From Alphaproteobacteria bacterium (GTDB lineage: Bacteria > Pseudomonadota > Alphaproteobacteria > Rickettsiales > JAFLCR01): a stretch of 13,138 nt of DNA. The stretch spans positions 1 to 13,138 of the forward strand of contig JAFLCR010000044.1 of assembly GCA_017302755.1 (NCBI GenBank). Reading direction: 5' to 3'. Below the pieces are notes generated by a model. It saw nothing but the letters and a program-made list of their open reading frames with translations, had not been told where the DNA came from and ran no database searches. Both the position numbers and the translations under genes were made by a program. Positions within the stretch are counted from its first letter, which is position 1, and every line of letters starts with the position of its first letter. Shown piece by piece: positions 1 through 7,331 of this stretch.

Positions 1-458
1 TTCGCGCGGGAAATAAAATCCTCTTCTGCGGCAATGGCGGCAGCGCCTGCGATGCCATGCACATCGCCGGTGAATTCGTCGGCCGCTTCGTAAAAGAGCG
101 AAAAGGCCTTCCCGCCATCGCGCTCTCCGCTGATTCCGGCATCCTGACGGCGGTAGGGAATGATTACGGCTTCGAGCAGATCTTCGCGCGCCAGGTCGAG
201 GCGCTGGCAAGAAAGGGGGATATCGTGATCGCTCTATCCACCTCGGGTAAAAGCCCCAACATTCTGACTGCGCTGGAAGCGGCGCGCAACGCTGCATGCT
301 TTACGGTGCTCATGACCGGTGAAAAAGGCGTGGCGCAAAAAGATAAGGCGGATCTTTTACTCGCCGTGCCCCATACTGAAACAGCGCGCATCCAGGAGGC
401 GCACCTGCTGGCGCTGCACACGCTCGCGGGCATGGCGGAGCAGGCGTTAATCGACTGA
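1..458 (+). CDS. gmhA: Phosphoheptose isomerase (SIS domain), 5'-truncated by window edge
   Basis: The frame is open from the window edge (first full codon at base 3) to the TGA at 456-458, giving 151 visible residues. About 40-50 N-terminal residues are missing compared with the ~190-aa E. coli GmhA. The visible part starts in the sugar-phosphate-binding core with GNGGSACDAMHIA, then AGEFVGR (the Glu matching the catalytic Glu65), VGNDYGF, ALSTSGKSPN and ARIQEAH (Gln and His matching the catalytic Gln172/His180). GmhA converts sedoheptulose 7-phosphate to D-glycero-D-manno-heptose 7-phosphate in the cytoplasm, the first step of ADP-heptose synthesis for lipopolysaccharide core. The related DiaA replication protein has GNGTS and lacks this CDAMH/GNDYGF pattern, so GmhA is preferred. 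The ATG at 57 lies inside the conserved motif and is not the start. No terminator is visible before the next promoter. Confidence 0.9.
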   Translation, partial: RAGNKILFCGNGGSACDAMHIAGEFVGRFVKERKGLPAIALSADSGILTAVGNDYGFEQIFARQVEALARKGDIVIALSTSGKSPNILTALEAARNAACFTVLMTGEKGVAQKDKADLLLAVPHTETARIQEAHLLALHTLAGMAEQALID

Positions 459-496
459 TAACGCGCATTTCCTTCCGATTTCATGTCCGGTTTCGA

Positions 497-530
497 TTGA
501 AAACCCATCGGTTTACCCCCATAATATAAT
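497..530 (+). promoter_or_regulatory. Putative sigma-70 promoter for the Bax inhibitor-1 family gene
   Basis: A TTGAAA (497-502) lies upstream of an AT-rich block that holds a perfect TATAAT at 525-530. The spacer to TATAAT is 22 bases, which is too long. A 19-base spacer leads to the overlapping TAATAT (522-527) and an 18-base spacer to ATAATA (521-526). The -10 region is therefore convincing, while its exact register and the -35 are uncertain. It sits 43 bases before the start codon at 573. Confidence 0.5.
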
Positions 531-536
531 CTGTAT

Positions 537-552
537 CGCTCCAAACGGAGCG
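537..552 (+). promoter_or_regulatory. 5' UTR hairpin at the predicted transcript start
   Basis: A perfect 6-bp stem CGCTCC/GGAGCG closes a 4-base AAAC loop. It begins about 6 bases after the -10 element, so it would form at or near the 5' end of the mRNA. No T-run follows, so it is not a terminator. The CTCC of the left arm could instead pair with the GGAG of the Shine-Dalgarno sequence at 562-565, and the two pairings exclude each other. A role in mRNA stability or translation is inference. Confidence 0.4.
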
Positions 553-572
553 TTCACCAACGGAGGAATACA

Positions 573-1280
573 ATGGAATACATCAACCCACGCAGCGCCC
601 ACGCGACCGAAGCGGTTGCCTACGACGAAGGCCTGCGCGCGTATATGATCAAAGTCTACAACCTGATGGCCATCGCCCTCGCCGTGACCGGCGTGGTGGC
701 TTTCGGCGTTTCGAGCTCCGAGGCGCTGATCGGCCTTATCTTTAACACCCCGCTCAAATGGGTGGTGATGTTCGCGCCGCTGGTGTTCGTGATCGTGTTC
801 AGCATGAAGATCGACAGCATGTCGCCGTCGGCGGCACAAGCGACGCTCTGGGCCTTCTCGGCCGTGATGGGCGTGTCAATGTCGTGGATCTTTCTGGCCT
901 ATACGGGCGCGAGCATCGCCAAGGTGTTCTTCATCACCGCCTCGATGTTCGGGGCGATGAGCCTTTACGGTTACACCACGAAGCGTGACTTGACCGGTAT
1001 GGGTTCGTTCCTGTTCATGGGGCTGATCGGCATCATTCTCGCCAGCATCGTGAACATCTTCCTGGCAAGCCCGGGGCTTGATTTCGCGATCTCGATCATT
1101 GCTGTGATCGTGTTCGTCGGCCTCACTGCTTACGACACGCAGCGTATCAAGAGCATGTACTACTACAGCACTGATGGCACGACGCTGTCCCGCTTCGCGG
1201 TGCGAGGCGCGCTCAGCCTCTATATGGACTTCATCAACCTGTTCATCCAGATGCTGCGCTTCTTCGGCGAACGCCGCTGA
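573..1280 (+). CDS. Bax inhibitor-1/YccA-YbhL family integral membrane protein
   Basis: This 235-aa protein is largely hydrophobic, with about seven membrane segments between residues ~28 and ~230, as usual for the BI-1 family. It keeps the family hallmarks: YDTQRIK near residue 187 (Asp188) and LYMDFINLF near residue 217 (Asp219). These match the aspartate pair that forms the pH-sensitive latch in the Bacillus homologue YetJ. Family members are inner-membrane proteins linked to calcium leak or to protease modulation (YccA with FtsH); the role here is not shown by sequence. The start at 573 is supported by GGAGGA at 562-567. The gene has its own promoter region and ends at a strong terminator, so it looks monocistronic. 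An arginine-rich tail (FGERR) ends the protein. Confidence 0.93.
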   Translation: MEYINPRSAHATEAVAYDEGLRAYMIKVYNLMAIALAVTGVVAFGVSSSEALIGLIFNTPLKWVVMFAPLVFVIVFSMKIDSMSPSAAQATLWAFSAVMGVSMSWIFLAYTGASIAKVFFITASMFGAMSLYGYTTKRDLTGMGSFLFMGLIGIILASIVNIFLASPGLDFAISIIAVIVFVGLTAYDTQRIKSMYYYSTDGTTLSRFAVRGALSLYMDFINLFIQMLRFFGERR

Positions 1281-1296
1281 AGCCAATATGTTCAAG

Positions 1297-1328
1297 AAAA
1301 GCCCGGCTTTCGAGCCGGGCTTTTTTTT
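1297..1328 (+). terminator. Rho-independent terminator with TTCG loop
   Basis: The stem arms AAAAGCCCGGCT (1297-1308) and AGCCGGGCTTTT (1313-1324) are perfectly complementary around a TTCG loop (1309-1312). Eight T residues follow at 1321-1328. It lies 16 bases after the stop of the Bax inhibitor-1 family gene and 14 bases before the polymerase start. Confidence 0.93.
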
Positions 1329-1341
1329 CCTTTGGGGGTTT

Positions 1342-2592
1342 ATGCTCCGCTGGCTCTACGTTGATTTCAACAGCTACTTCGCCTCCGTTGAGCAGCAGAT
1401 GGAGCCGCGCTTGCGCGGCAAGCCCGTCGCCGTCCTGCCGGTGGACACCGACAGCACCTGCGCCATCGCCGCCTCTTACGAGGCCAAGGCGTTCGGCATC
1501 AAAACCGGCACGCCCATCTATGAAGCGAAGAAGCGCTGCAAGGGCTTGATCTGCGTGCTCGCCCGGCACGAGCATTACGTGGATTTTCACCACCGCATCA
1601 TTGCCGAGATCGACCGTCACCTTCCCGTGGCAGCCGTCTGCTCGATCGACGAAATGGCCTGCCGCCTCATGGCCAACGAAGCGCCGCCGGAAATCGCGCG
1701 CGGCATCGCGGAGAAAATAAAAAGAGGCCTGGCCGCCCGGATCGGCGAATACGTGCGTTGCTCAATCGGCATTTCCACCAACCGCTACCTCGCGAAGCTT
1801 GGCACCGATCTGCAAAAGCCCGACGGGCTGGTCACGCTCTTTCCGGAAGAGCTTCCGGGCCGCATCAACCACCTCTCACTGCGCGATTTCCCGGGCATCG
1901 GCTACAACATGGAGGCGCGCCTGCACCGCTCGGGCATCTATGACGTGGCGGGCCTATGGTCGCTTTCCGCCGCCCATATGCGCAAAATCTGGCACTCGCT
2001 TGAAGGCGACCGCTTCTGGCACGCCCTTCGCGGCGTGGACCTGCCCGAACAGGAAACCAACCGCCGCACCATCGGCCACAGCCACGTCATCTCGCCGGAG
2101 TTCCGCGACGGCAAATCCGCCCGCCTCATCGCCCGCCGTCTGACGCTCAAGGCAGCGAGCCGCCTGCGCCGCATCGAACACCGCGCGCGCCGCTTCGCGC
2201 TTTCGGTGCGAATCGAGAACGGTCCGCGGTGGGCGGGAGAAGCAGCCTGTGCATCTTCCTGCGACAGTTTCACCTTTCTCCATGCGCTGGAACGGTTGTG
2301 GGAGATCATGTGCATCGAGAACCCGCGTGCGCGCATCAAGAAAGCGTCGGTGGTGATCCACGGCCTCGAACCAGCCCATCTGCTTCAGGGCAATTTGCTG
2401 GAACCTTTCGCCGGCGCAGAAGAGAAAGTCCGCCAGCGGGGAGAAAAGCTAGGTTTCGCTATGGACAGGCTCAATCAGAAATACGGCCGCAACACCGTGA
2501 TGATTGGCGATGTGGCGACGCAGCCCGGCCATTTCACCGGAACCAAGGTCGCCTTCACCCGCATTCCCGACATAGAGGAATTCAAGGAGTAA
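1342..2592 (+). CDS. Y-family DNA polymerase (UmuC/DinB/ImpB-like), catalytically intact
   Basis: A 416-aa translesion polymerase. Palm motifs: YVDFNSYFASVE has the metal-binding Asp8 and the steric-gate position Phe13; CSIDE supplies Asp103-Glu104. SIGISTNRYLAKLGTDLQKPDG (about 141-162) is the conserved thumb-proximal block and DFPGIGYNMEARLHRSGI the helix-hairpin-helix. The little-finger domain follows, ending in TRIPDIEEF, which I associate with the alphaproteobacterial subgroup often labelled ImpB/MucB/SamB. This is not the ImuB type, which lacks the catalytic acids. It would copy damaged DNA with low fidelity. I chose the ATG at 1342 because homology begins there; GGGGG (1334-1338) is a poor, close ribosome site. 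The frame stays open upstream through the terminator to 1174, but an upstream start would place the terminator hairpin in coding DNA. I see no clear promoter or alphaproteobacterial GTTC-N7-GTTC LexA box in the 61-base gap. The 3' end overlaps the convergent SDR gene by 11 bases. Confidence 0.9.
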   Translation: MLRWLYVDFNSYFASVEQQMEPRLRGKPVAVLPVDTDSTCAIAASYEAKAFGIKTGTPIYEAKKRCKGLICVLARHEHYVDFHHRIIAEIDRHLPVAAVCSIDEMACRLMANEAPPEIARGIAEKIKRGLAARIGEYVRCSIGISTNRYLAKLGTDLQKPDGLVTLFPEELPGRINHLSLRDFPGIGYNMEARLHRSGIYDVAGLWSLSAAHMRKIWHSLEGDRFWHALRGVDLPEQETNRRTIGHSHVISPEFRDGKSARLIARRLTLKAASRLRRIEHRARRFALSVRIENGPRWAGEAACASSCDSFTFLHALERLWEIMCIENPRARIKKASVVIHGLEPAHLLQGNLLEPFAGAEEKVRQRGEKLGFAMDRLNQKYGRNTVMIGDVATQPGHFTGTKVAFTRIPDIEEFKE

Positions 2593-3256
2593 GCAGTTGC
2601 TTCATCAGCCGCTCAGCGACCGTCTCGGGTGTGGGCAGGGTCATGGGGTCTTCGCCGGGGAAAGCGGCGGCGCGCATCTTCGTGCGGAACGCGCCGGGAT
2701 CGAACAGGGAAACCTGCAGCTCCGTTTTGGCGGTTTCCGCCGCATAAATCCCGACCATCATCTCTAGTGCGGATTTACTCACCGCATACGCCCCCCAATA
2801 GGGCCGCGCGCCTTTGGTGATGCCGGAAGTAACGAACACCGCCTTGCCTTTCTTGCTCGCGCGAAGCAGCGGGTCGAGCGTGCGGATCAGCCGCCAGTTG
2901 GCGGAAAGGTTCACCGCCATCACCTCGCCGAATTCCTTTGGCGTTTGATGAGCCAGTGGCGTCAGTGTGCCAAGCATGCCGGCGTTGCCGACCAGAATGT
3001 CGAGCTTGCCGAATTTCTCCAGCAGCGCTGGCCCGAGCGCATCGATCTTTTCCTGCTCGCGCAAGTCCAGCGGCAGCAGCGTGGCGCTTCCGCCGACAGT
3101 GCGGATCTCGTCATCCAGCTCTTCAAGCGCGCCCACCGTGCGCGCGATGGCCACCACATGCGCGCCCGCTTTCGCCAGCGCCAACCCCGTCGCGCGCCCG
3201 AGCCCGCGCGACGCGCCGGTTACCACCGCGACTTGAGAGGAAAGCGGGAGGCTCAT
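2582..3256 (-). CDS. Short-chain dehydrogenase/reductase (SDR family)
   Basis: A 224-aa classical SDR with a Rossmann fold. It has TGASRGLG at residues 13-20 (cofactor binding), DLRE near 64, NAG at 91-93, the catalytic Ser144 (VTSG), and Tyr157-x3-Lys161 (YAVSK). A Ser/Arg after TGA and an Arg after the second strand (AIART) fit NADPH use, as in the YciK-like group. The substrate cannot be told from sequence. The ATG overlaps the purF stop as ATGA (3253-3256), implying translational coupling as the last gene of the radA-cvpA-purF-SDR operon. A position after purF is common in Alphaproteobacteria. No terminator follows; the 3' end runs 11 bases into the polymerase gene on the other strand. 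Confidence 0.92.
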   Translation of the reverse strand: MSLPLSSQVAVVTGASRGLGRATGLALAKAGAHVVAIARTVGALEELDDEIRTVGGSATLLPLDLREQEKIDALGPALLEKFGKLDILVGNAGMLGTLTPLAHQTPKEFGEVMAVNLSANWRLIRTLDPLLRASKKGKAVFVTSGITKGARPYWGAYAVSKSALEMMVGIYAAETAKTELQVSLFDPGAFRTKMRAAAFPGEDPMTLPTPETVAERLMKQLLTP

Positions 3257-4722
3257 GCGAATTTACGCCCCGACACATTGAGTCGCGATAGGCGTTTCGG
3301 CGCCGGCGTATCGCCGAAATCGGTGAGCGCGATGGGGTAATCCCCCGTAAAGCAGGCATCGCAATATTGCGGCGCCCCGGCCTCGCGCTTTGCTTCGCCC
3401 ATAGCGCGATAGAGCCCGTCGATGGAAAGAAACGCCAGGCTGTCGACGCCGATTAGCTTCGCCATCTCCTCCACGGAGTGTTTCGCCGCAAGCAGCTTGT
3501 CGCGCTCCGGCGTATCAACGCCGTAGAAGCAGGAGTGCGTGGTCGGTGGGCTGGCAATGCGCATGTGCACTTCCTTCGCCCCCGCCTCGCGCACCATGGC
3601 GACGATTTTCTTCGAGGTCGTGCCGCGTACGATGCTGTCATCCACCAGCACCACGCGCTTGCCTCTGAGGCTTGCCGCATTGGCGTTGTGCTTGAGCTTC
3701 ACGCCGAGATTGCGCACCTGATCCGTCGGCTCGATGAAAGTGCGGCCGACATAGTGATTGCGGATGATCCCGAGATCGAACGGAATGCCTGACTCATTCG
3801 CATAACCGATCGCCGCGGGCACGCCTGAATCTGGCACGGGAACGATCATGTCGGCGTCGGCCGGCGATTCCTTGGCAAGCTCGATGCCGATGCGCTTCCT
3901 CGCGTCATACACGCTTTTCTCTTCCACCCGGCTGTCGGGGCGCGCGAAATAGACGTATTCGAACACGCAGAACCGCTGCTTGCTCGGTGCGAAGGGCATG
4001 AGGCTCGACATGCCGCTTTTATTGACGGTGACGATTTCTCCCGGTTTCACCTCGCGCACGTATTGCGCGCCGATGATGTCGAGCGCGCAGGTTTCCGAAG
4101 CGAAGATATGGCTGTCGCCCAGCTTGCCGATCACCAGGGGCCGCACGCCGAGCGGGTCGCGTATGCCGATGACGCTGTCCTGCGTCAAAGCCACGAGCGA
4201 ATACGCGCCTTCGATCTGCTTCAGCGTTTCGACGAGGCGCTCCATGAGCGTTCCGCCTTTGGCCATCGCGATGAGGTGGATGATGACTTCCGTATCCGAG
4301 GTGGACTGGAAAATGCACCCGCGCTCCACCAGTTTCTGCCGCAGCGTTTGCGCATTGGTAAGGTTGCCGTTATGCGCCACCGCGAACCCGCCGAAATGGT
4401 ATTCGGCGAAAAGCGGCTGCACGTTGCGCAGCAGGGTGTCGCCGGTCGTGGAGTAACGCACATGGCCGATGGCCGACATGCCCTTCAGCTGCCCGATCAC
4501 TGACTCCGCGCTGAAGCTGTCGCCCACCAACCCGAGCGCTTTGTGTACATAAAACAGTCCGTCGTTCTCATGATCGCAGGAGACGATGCCCGCGGCCTCC
4601 TGGCCGCGATGCTGGAGGGCGTGCAACCCCAAAGCGACGTGAGCGGCGGCGTCGGTATGGCCATAGATTCCGAAAATGCCGCATTCCTCATGCAGGTGGT
4701 CTTGGTCCCAGGGATGTGGCAT
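3253..4722 (-). CDS. purF: Amidophosphoribosyltransferase
   Basis: A 489-aa enzyme of the first committed purine step: PRPP plus glutamine gives 5-phosphoribosylamine. The N-terminal Ntn glutaminase domain begins at Cys14 (EECGIFGIYG), so a 13-residue propeptide must be cleaved to free the catalytic cysteine. The C-terminal phosphoribosyltransferase domain has the PRPP loop VVLVDDSIVRGTT. Cysteines in FCVFEYVYFARPDS, HSCFYGVD and QYCDACF match the 4Fe-4S ligands of the Bacillus subtilis type, so an oxygen-sensitive cluster is expected. I chose the ATG at 4722 because it gives the short propeptide usual for the family and starts 10 bases after the cvpA stop. An in-frame ATG at 4752 would overlap cvpA by 20 bases and add 10 residues; neither has a good ribosome site. 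It is coupled to the SDR by an ATGA overlap. Confidence 0.96.
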   Translation of the reverse strand: MPHPWDQDHLHEECGIFGIYGHTDAAAHVALGLHALQHRGQEAAGIVSCDHENDGLFYVHKALGLVGDSFSAESVIGQLKGMSAIGHVRYSTTGDTLLRNVQPLFAEYHFGGFAVAHNGNLTNAQTLRQKLVERGCIFQSTSDTEVIIHLIAMAKGGTLMERLVETLKQIEGAYSLVALTQDSVIGIRDPLGVRPLVIGKLGDSHIFASETCALDIIGAQYVREVKPGEIVTVNKSGMSSLMPFAPSKQRFCVFEYVYFARPDSRVEEKSVYDARKRIGIELAKESPADADMIVPVPDSGVPAAIGYANESGIPFDLGIIRNHYVGRTFIEPTDQVRNLGVKLKHNANAASLRGKRVVLVDDSIVRGTTSKKIVAMVREAGAKEVHMRIASPPTTHSCFYGVDTPERDKLLAAKHSVEEMAKLIGVDSLAFLSIDGLYRAMGEAKREAGAPQYCDACFTGDYPIALTDFGDTPAPKRLSRLNVSGRKFA

Positions 4723-4732
4723 AGGCGCTGTC

Positions 4733-5419
4733 TTACTCGTGCGATTGCTCATTAAGAATTTTCTGCATCTGCGAATCCGTGGGGAGGCCTTTGCCCGGGG
4801 CAAGCGTCGGCGCGGTACCTGCGCCTTTATGCTGAAGCCCTTCCGTCACCGCGTTCAGGGATTTCTGCGCTTCGGCGATGCCTTCGGTGGTTTTGCCGAG
4901 TTCGTCGAAATAACCTGGAGAAATGGCGCGGATTGCCCCGGCGCCGATTTCCACCAGGCGCTTGGTCTGTGCCTGGGCAAACCATTCAGGGTCTTTCTCG
5001 GAGGGCATGACCGTCGAATACATCAGGAACGCCAGCGACACGAGGAACACTCCCCGGAAAAACCCGAAAGCGAACCCCAGGCTGCGATCCACCGCCCCGG
5101 CCTTGATTGCCTTGATATAGGCGAAAATGATCGAATTCAGGATCCAGAAGAAAATCAGCGAGCCGAAAAACAGCGCCGCCCCCGCAGCGGCCTTGGCGAC
5201 GGCGGGATTCTTCGAGGAGAAATGCGGCTCCATCGCGGCTGTGGCGTCGTTCAGGAAGGTAAAGGTGATCCAGGTGGAGGCGATCCAGCCCAGCAGCGAG
5301 AGCATCTCGCGCACGAAGCCGCGGAACAGCGCGAACACCGAAGAAAGCCCGATGATCACCAGCACCGCGATATCGAAGCTGTTCAGGTAAAACGTCGAGA
5401 CTTGCTGTGCCTGTTCCAT
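4733..5419 (-). CDS. cvpA: CvpA family membrane protein
   Basis: A 228-aa protein with about four membrane segments in residues ~15-137, including the typical GFVREMLSLLGWIAS stretch after the first segment and DRSLGFAFGFFRGVFL before the last. The C-terminal ~85 residues are soluble, rich in Gly, Pro and Lys, and extend beyond the 162-aa E. coli CvpA. The family is named for colicin V production; it is an inner-membrane protein linked to envelope stress and bile resistance, with no known reaction. Its place directly before purF is conserved in many proteobacteria. GAGGGA lies a few bases before the ATG at 5419, and the gap from radA is 20 bases, so it is cotranscribed. Confidence 0.9.
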   Translation of the reverse strand: MEQAQQVSTFYLNSFDIAVLVIIGLSSVFALFRGFVREMLSLLGWIASTWITFTFLNDATAAMEPHFSSKNPAVAKAAAGAALFFGSLIFFWILNSIIFAYIKAIKAGAVDRSLGFAFGFFRGVFLVSLAFLMYSTVMPSEKDPEWFAQAQTKRLVEIGAGAIRAISPGYFDELGKTTEGIAEAQKSLNAVTEGLQHKGAGTAPTLAPGKGLPTDSQMQKILNEQSHE

Positions 5420-5439
5420 GCGTCCCTCGTGGTGCGTAT

Positions 5440-6801
5440 TCAGGAGACCAATTCCTGCTCTCTTCTAAACAGCCGCACCATATCTTGCAAATGCTTCATG
5501 CCATCCGGCTGCTTTTCTTTTCCGGATGCGGCATGAATGGCGCGGGAGAAGCCGAGCTTCTGCGCTTCCTTTAACCGCGCATCGGTGCGCGCGACGGGCC
5601 GCACCTCGCCGGAGAGTCCTATTTCTCCAAAAAAAACAGCATCCTGAGGCGCTGGCCGATTGAGCAGGGCTGAGAGCAGCGCCGCCGCCACCGCGAGATC
5701 GGCCGCCGGCTCGCCGATTTTGAACCCTCCGGCGACATTCAGGTAAACCTCCTTATCGTGGAACCTGACCCCGCACCGCGCATCGAGCACGGCGAGAATC
5801 ATGGCCAGCCGGTTAGTGTCCCACCCCACCACGGCCCTCCTGGGGGTGGCCATGAAGCTGGGCGCGACCAGAGCCTGAATCTCGACCAGCATTGGCCGAG
5901 AGCCTTCCATGCCCGCGAAAACCACGCTTCCCGACACCTGCTCTCCGCGTTGAGCCATGAAGAGTGCCGAGGGGTTGGAGACTTCCGAAAGCCCCTGATC
6001 GCCCATCTCGAACACGCCGATTTCCTCTGTGCCGCCGAACCGGTTCTTCACCGCGCGTAGGATGCGGAACGGGTGGCCGCGCTCGCCTTCAAAATAGAGT
6101 ACTGTATCGACCATGTGCTCCAGCACGCGTGGTCCGGCGATCTGCCCGTCCTTGGTGACATGCCCGACGAGCAGCAGGCAGGTATTGCGCCGCTTCGCCA
6201 TGCGGATCAGCTCCGAGGCTGAGGCGCGCACCTGCGTTACCGTGCCTGGCGCGGACTCGATGGAATCGACGTAAAGCGTTTGTACCGAATCAATCACCGC
6301 CACGCGCGGGGCGGGGGAGTTATCCAGGCTTCCCAGAATATCGCGCACCGAATTAGCGGCGGCGAGCTGCACCGGCGCATCGACCAATCCCAGCCGCTTG
6401 GCCCGCAGCCGTATCTGCTGCACCGATTCCTCGCCGGAAATGTAGGCGCTGCCGAACCCCTGCTTCGCGGTGGCGGCGACGGCCTGCAGCAGCAGCGTCG
6501 ATTTCCCGATGCCCGGATCCCCGCCGATCAGAATCGCCGATCCCTCAACCAACCCGCCACCCAGCACCCGGTCGAGCTCCGCGACGAGTGTGGGAATCCG
6601 CGGCGCTTCCTCTCCTGCATCGCTAAGAGATGAGAAGGCGAGCTTCTTGCCCTTTCCGGCGGAAATGCCTTTGGGGACTGCTTCCCGCGCGGCTTCTTCG
6701 ACAATCGTGTTCCAGGCTCCGCAGGCTTCGCATTTGCCCATCCATTTCGGATGCACCGCGCCGCATTCCTGACAGATGAAACTAGAAGTGGATTTTACCA
6801 T
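5440..6801 (-). CDS. radA: DNA repair protein RadA (branch-migration helicase)
   Basis: 453 aa, close to the usual ~455-460. A zinc finger comes first: Cys10-x2-Cys13-x10-Cys24-x2-Cys27. The RecA-like ATPase core follows, with Walker A GGDPGIGKST (93-102), Walker B RVAVIDS (166-172) and the RadA signature KNRFG (252-256). The last ~150 residues form the Lon-like domain (EVYLNVAGGFKIGEPAADLA, GEIGLSGEVR), which in RadA is a DNA-binding scaffold rather than a protease. RadA works with RecA to extend heteroduplex and to process recombination intermediates. It is the first gene of the radA-cvpA-purF-SDR operon. The ATG at 6801 fits the family N-terminus, although its ribosome site is weak. Confidence 0.97.
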   Translation of the reverse strand: MVKSTSSFICQECGAVHPKWMGKCEACGAWNTIVEEAAREAVPKGISAGKGKKLAFSSLSDAGEEAPRIPTLVAELDRVLGGGLVEGSAILIGGDPGIGKSTLLLQAVAATAKQGFGSAYISGEESVQQIRLRAKRLGLVDAPVQLAAANSVRDILGSLDNSPAPRVAVIDSVQTLYVDSIESAPGTVTQVRASASELIRMAKRRNTCLLLVGHVTKDGQIAGPRVLEHMVDTVLYFEGERGHPFRILRAVKNRFGGTEEIGVFEMGDQGLSEVSNPSALFMAQRGEQVSGSVVFAGMEGSRPMLVEIQALVAPSFMATPRRAVVGWDTNRLAMILAVLDARCGVRFHDKEVYLNVAGGFKIGEPAADLAVAAALLSALLNRPAPQDAVFFGEIGLSGEVRPVARTDARLKEAQKLGFSRAIHAASGKEKQPDGMKHLQDMVRLFRREQELVS

Positions 6802-6827
6802 AAATCATGCACTTGGATCACGTCACA

Positions 6828-6856
6828 ATACTGTAAAGAAATCCTACTAATAACAA
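6828..6856 (-). promoter_or_regulatory. Weak candidate promoter for radA in an AT-rich divergent spacer
   Basis: The 85-base spacer 6802-6886 separates radA from a divergent gene and is clearly AT-rich (about 32% GC counted over 6781-6900). On the minus strand, TTGTTA (6856-6851) is followed after 17 bases by CAGTAT (6833-6828). The -35 is fair and the -10 poor. I found no convincing plus-strand promoter pair or operator palindrome in the same spacer. Confidence 0.3.
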
Positions 6857-6886
6857 CAGCCTTTTCGTAATTTTGAATATTTTTAT

Positions 6887-7270
6887 ATGTCTTACCCTCA
6901 GAGTTTTGTTGATCGCTTAACGCCTAAAATTACCATCGAAGCGCGCGCAGTGTTGGCGGCTCAATATAATGAATCTGATCTGGTTTGCATTTTAGCCAGA
7001 GAAGATAATCTTGCCGATATGATTGCGAAGCTTTTCCAGTCTGGTCTGGGCGCACTGAGTGCGCAGGAATATTGCGCCGGACTTCGTTTCATTGAGGCGG
7101 TGGCCATGGATCAAGGCTGCTATAATAGCATAAAAATAAGCCTGATTCCGGCGATGGAGCAGGCCGTGGGCATACTGACCGGTGAAGCTGCAATCTGCGG
7201 AAAAGCAATTGGCGGCAGCAGTAATGGCACGTTGTCGTTTGGCTCCCATGGCTGGCCGCTGATTTCCTGA
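6887..7270 (+). CDS. Hypothetical protein, not recognised
   Basis: A 127-aa ORF that I cannot assign. It looks soluble, without a signal peptide or membrane segment. Residues ~15-60 are predicted mostly helical, with an acidic segment (LAREDNLADMIAKL); the centre has EYCAGLRFIEAV and cysteines near 63, 78 and 104; the tail is glycine- and serine-rich (GKAIGGSSNGTLSFGSHG). The ATG at 6887 is preceded by AT-rich DNA with no Shine-Dalgarno sequence, so the start or even translation is less sure. GC content is about 51% over 6901-7260, falling to 33% in 6961-7020, lower than the GC-rich flanks. It is divergent from radA and lies 64 bases upstream of the host-attachment-family gene, with no terminator between, so the two may share a transcript. 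Confidence 0.6.
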   Translation: MSYPQSFVDRLTPKITIEARAVLAAQYNESDLVCILAREDNLADMIAKLFQSGLGALSAQEYCAGLRFIEAVAMDQGCYNSIKISLIPAMEQAVGILTGEAAICGKAIGGSSNGTLSFGSHGWPLIS

Positions 7271-7305
7271 CTGGCACATCCTCTCGATTTTTTACGGCCA
7301 TTTCG

Positions 7306-7331
7306 TGTTTCTTTTGTGCGCAAAGGAGACA
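7306..7331 (+). promoter_or_regulatory. Shine-Dalgarno-sequestering hairpin (fourU-thermometer-like)
   Basis: The left arm TGTTTCTTTTG (7306-7316) pairs with the right arm CAAAGGAGACA (7321-7331) over 11 consecutive positions, with two G-U wobbles and no mismatch, around a UGCG tetraloop (7317-7320). The right arm contains the full ribosome site AAAGGAGA (7322-7329) for the ATG at 7335. In mRNA the ribosome site would be buried opposite a U-rich arm. No T-run follows, so this is not a terminator. Translational control, for example by temperature, is inference. Confidence 0.55.

Noticed and set aside
1174..1341. Upstream extension of the Y-family polymerase (starts at 1174 or 1288)
   Set aside because: The extension would translate the end of the preceding gene in another frame and the terminator hairpin. 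Family homology starts at the ATG at 1342.
4676..5536. 286-codon plus-strand open frame opposite purF, cvpA and radA ends
   Set aside because: It spans three real minus-strand genes and their junctions, is highly charged with no recognisable motif, and is an antisense artefact.
7121..7126. TATAAT inside the 127-aa gene
   Set aside because: No -35 element lies at a usable distance (TTGAGG is 22 bases away) and it is within coding sequence, so it is probably chance.
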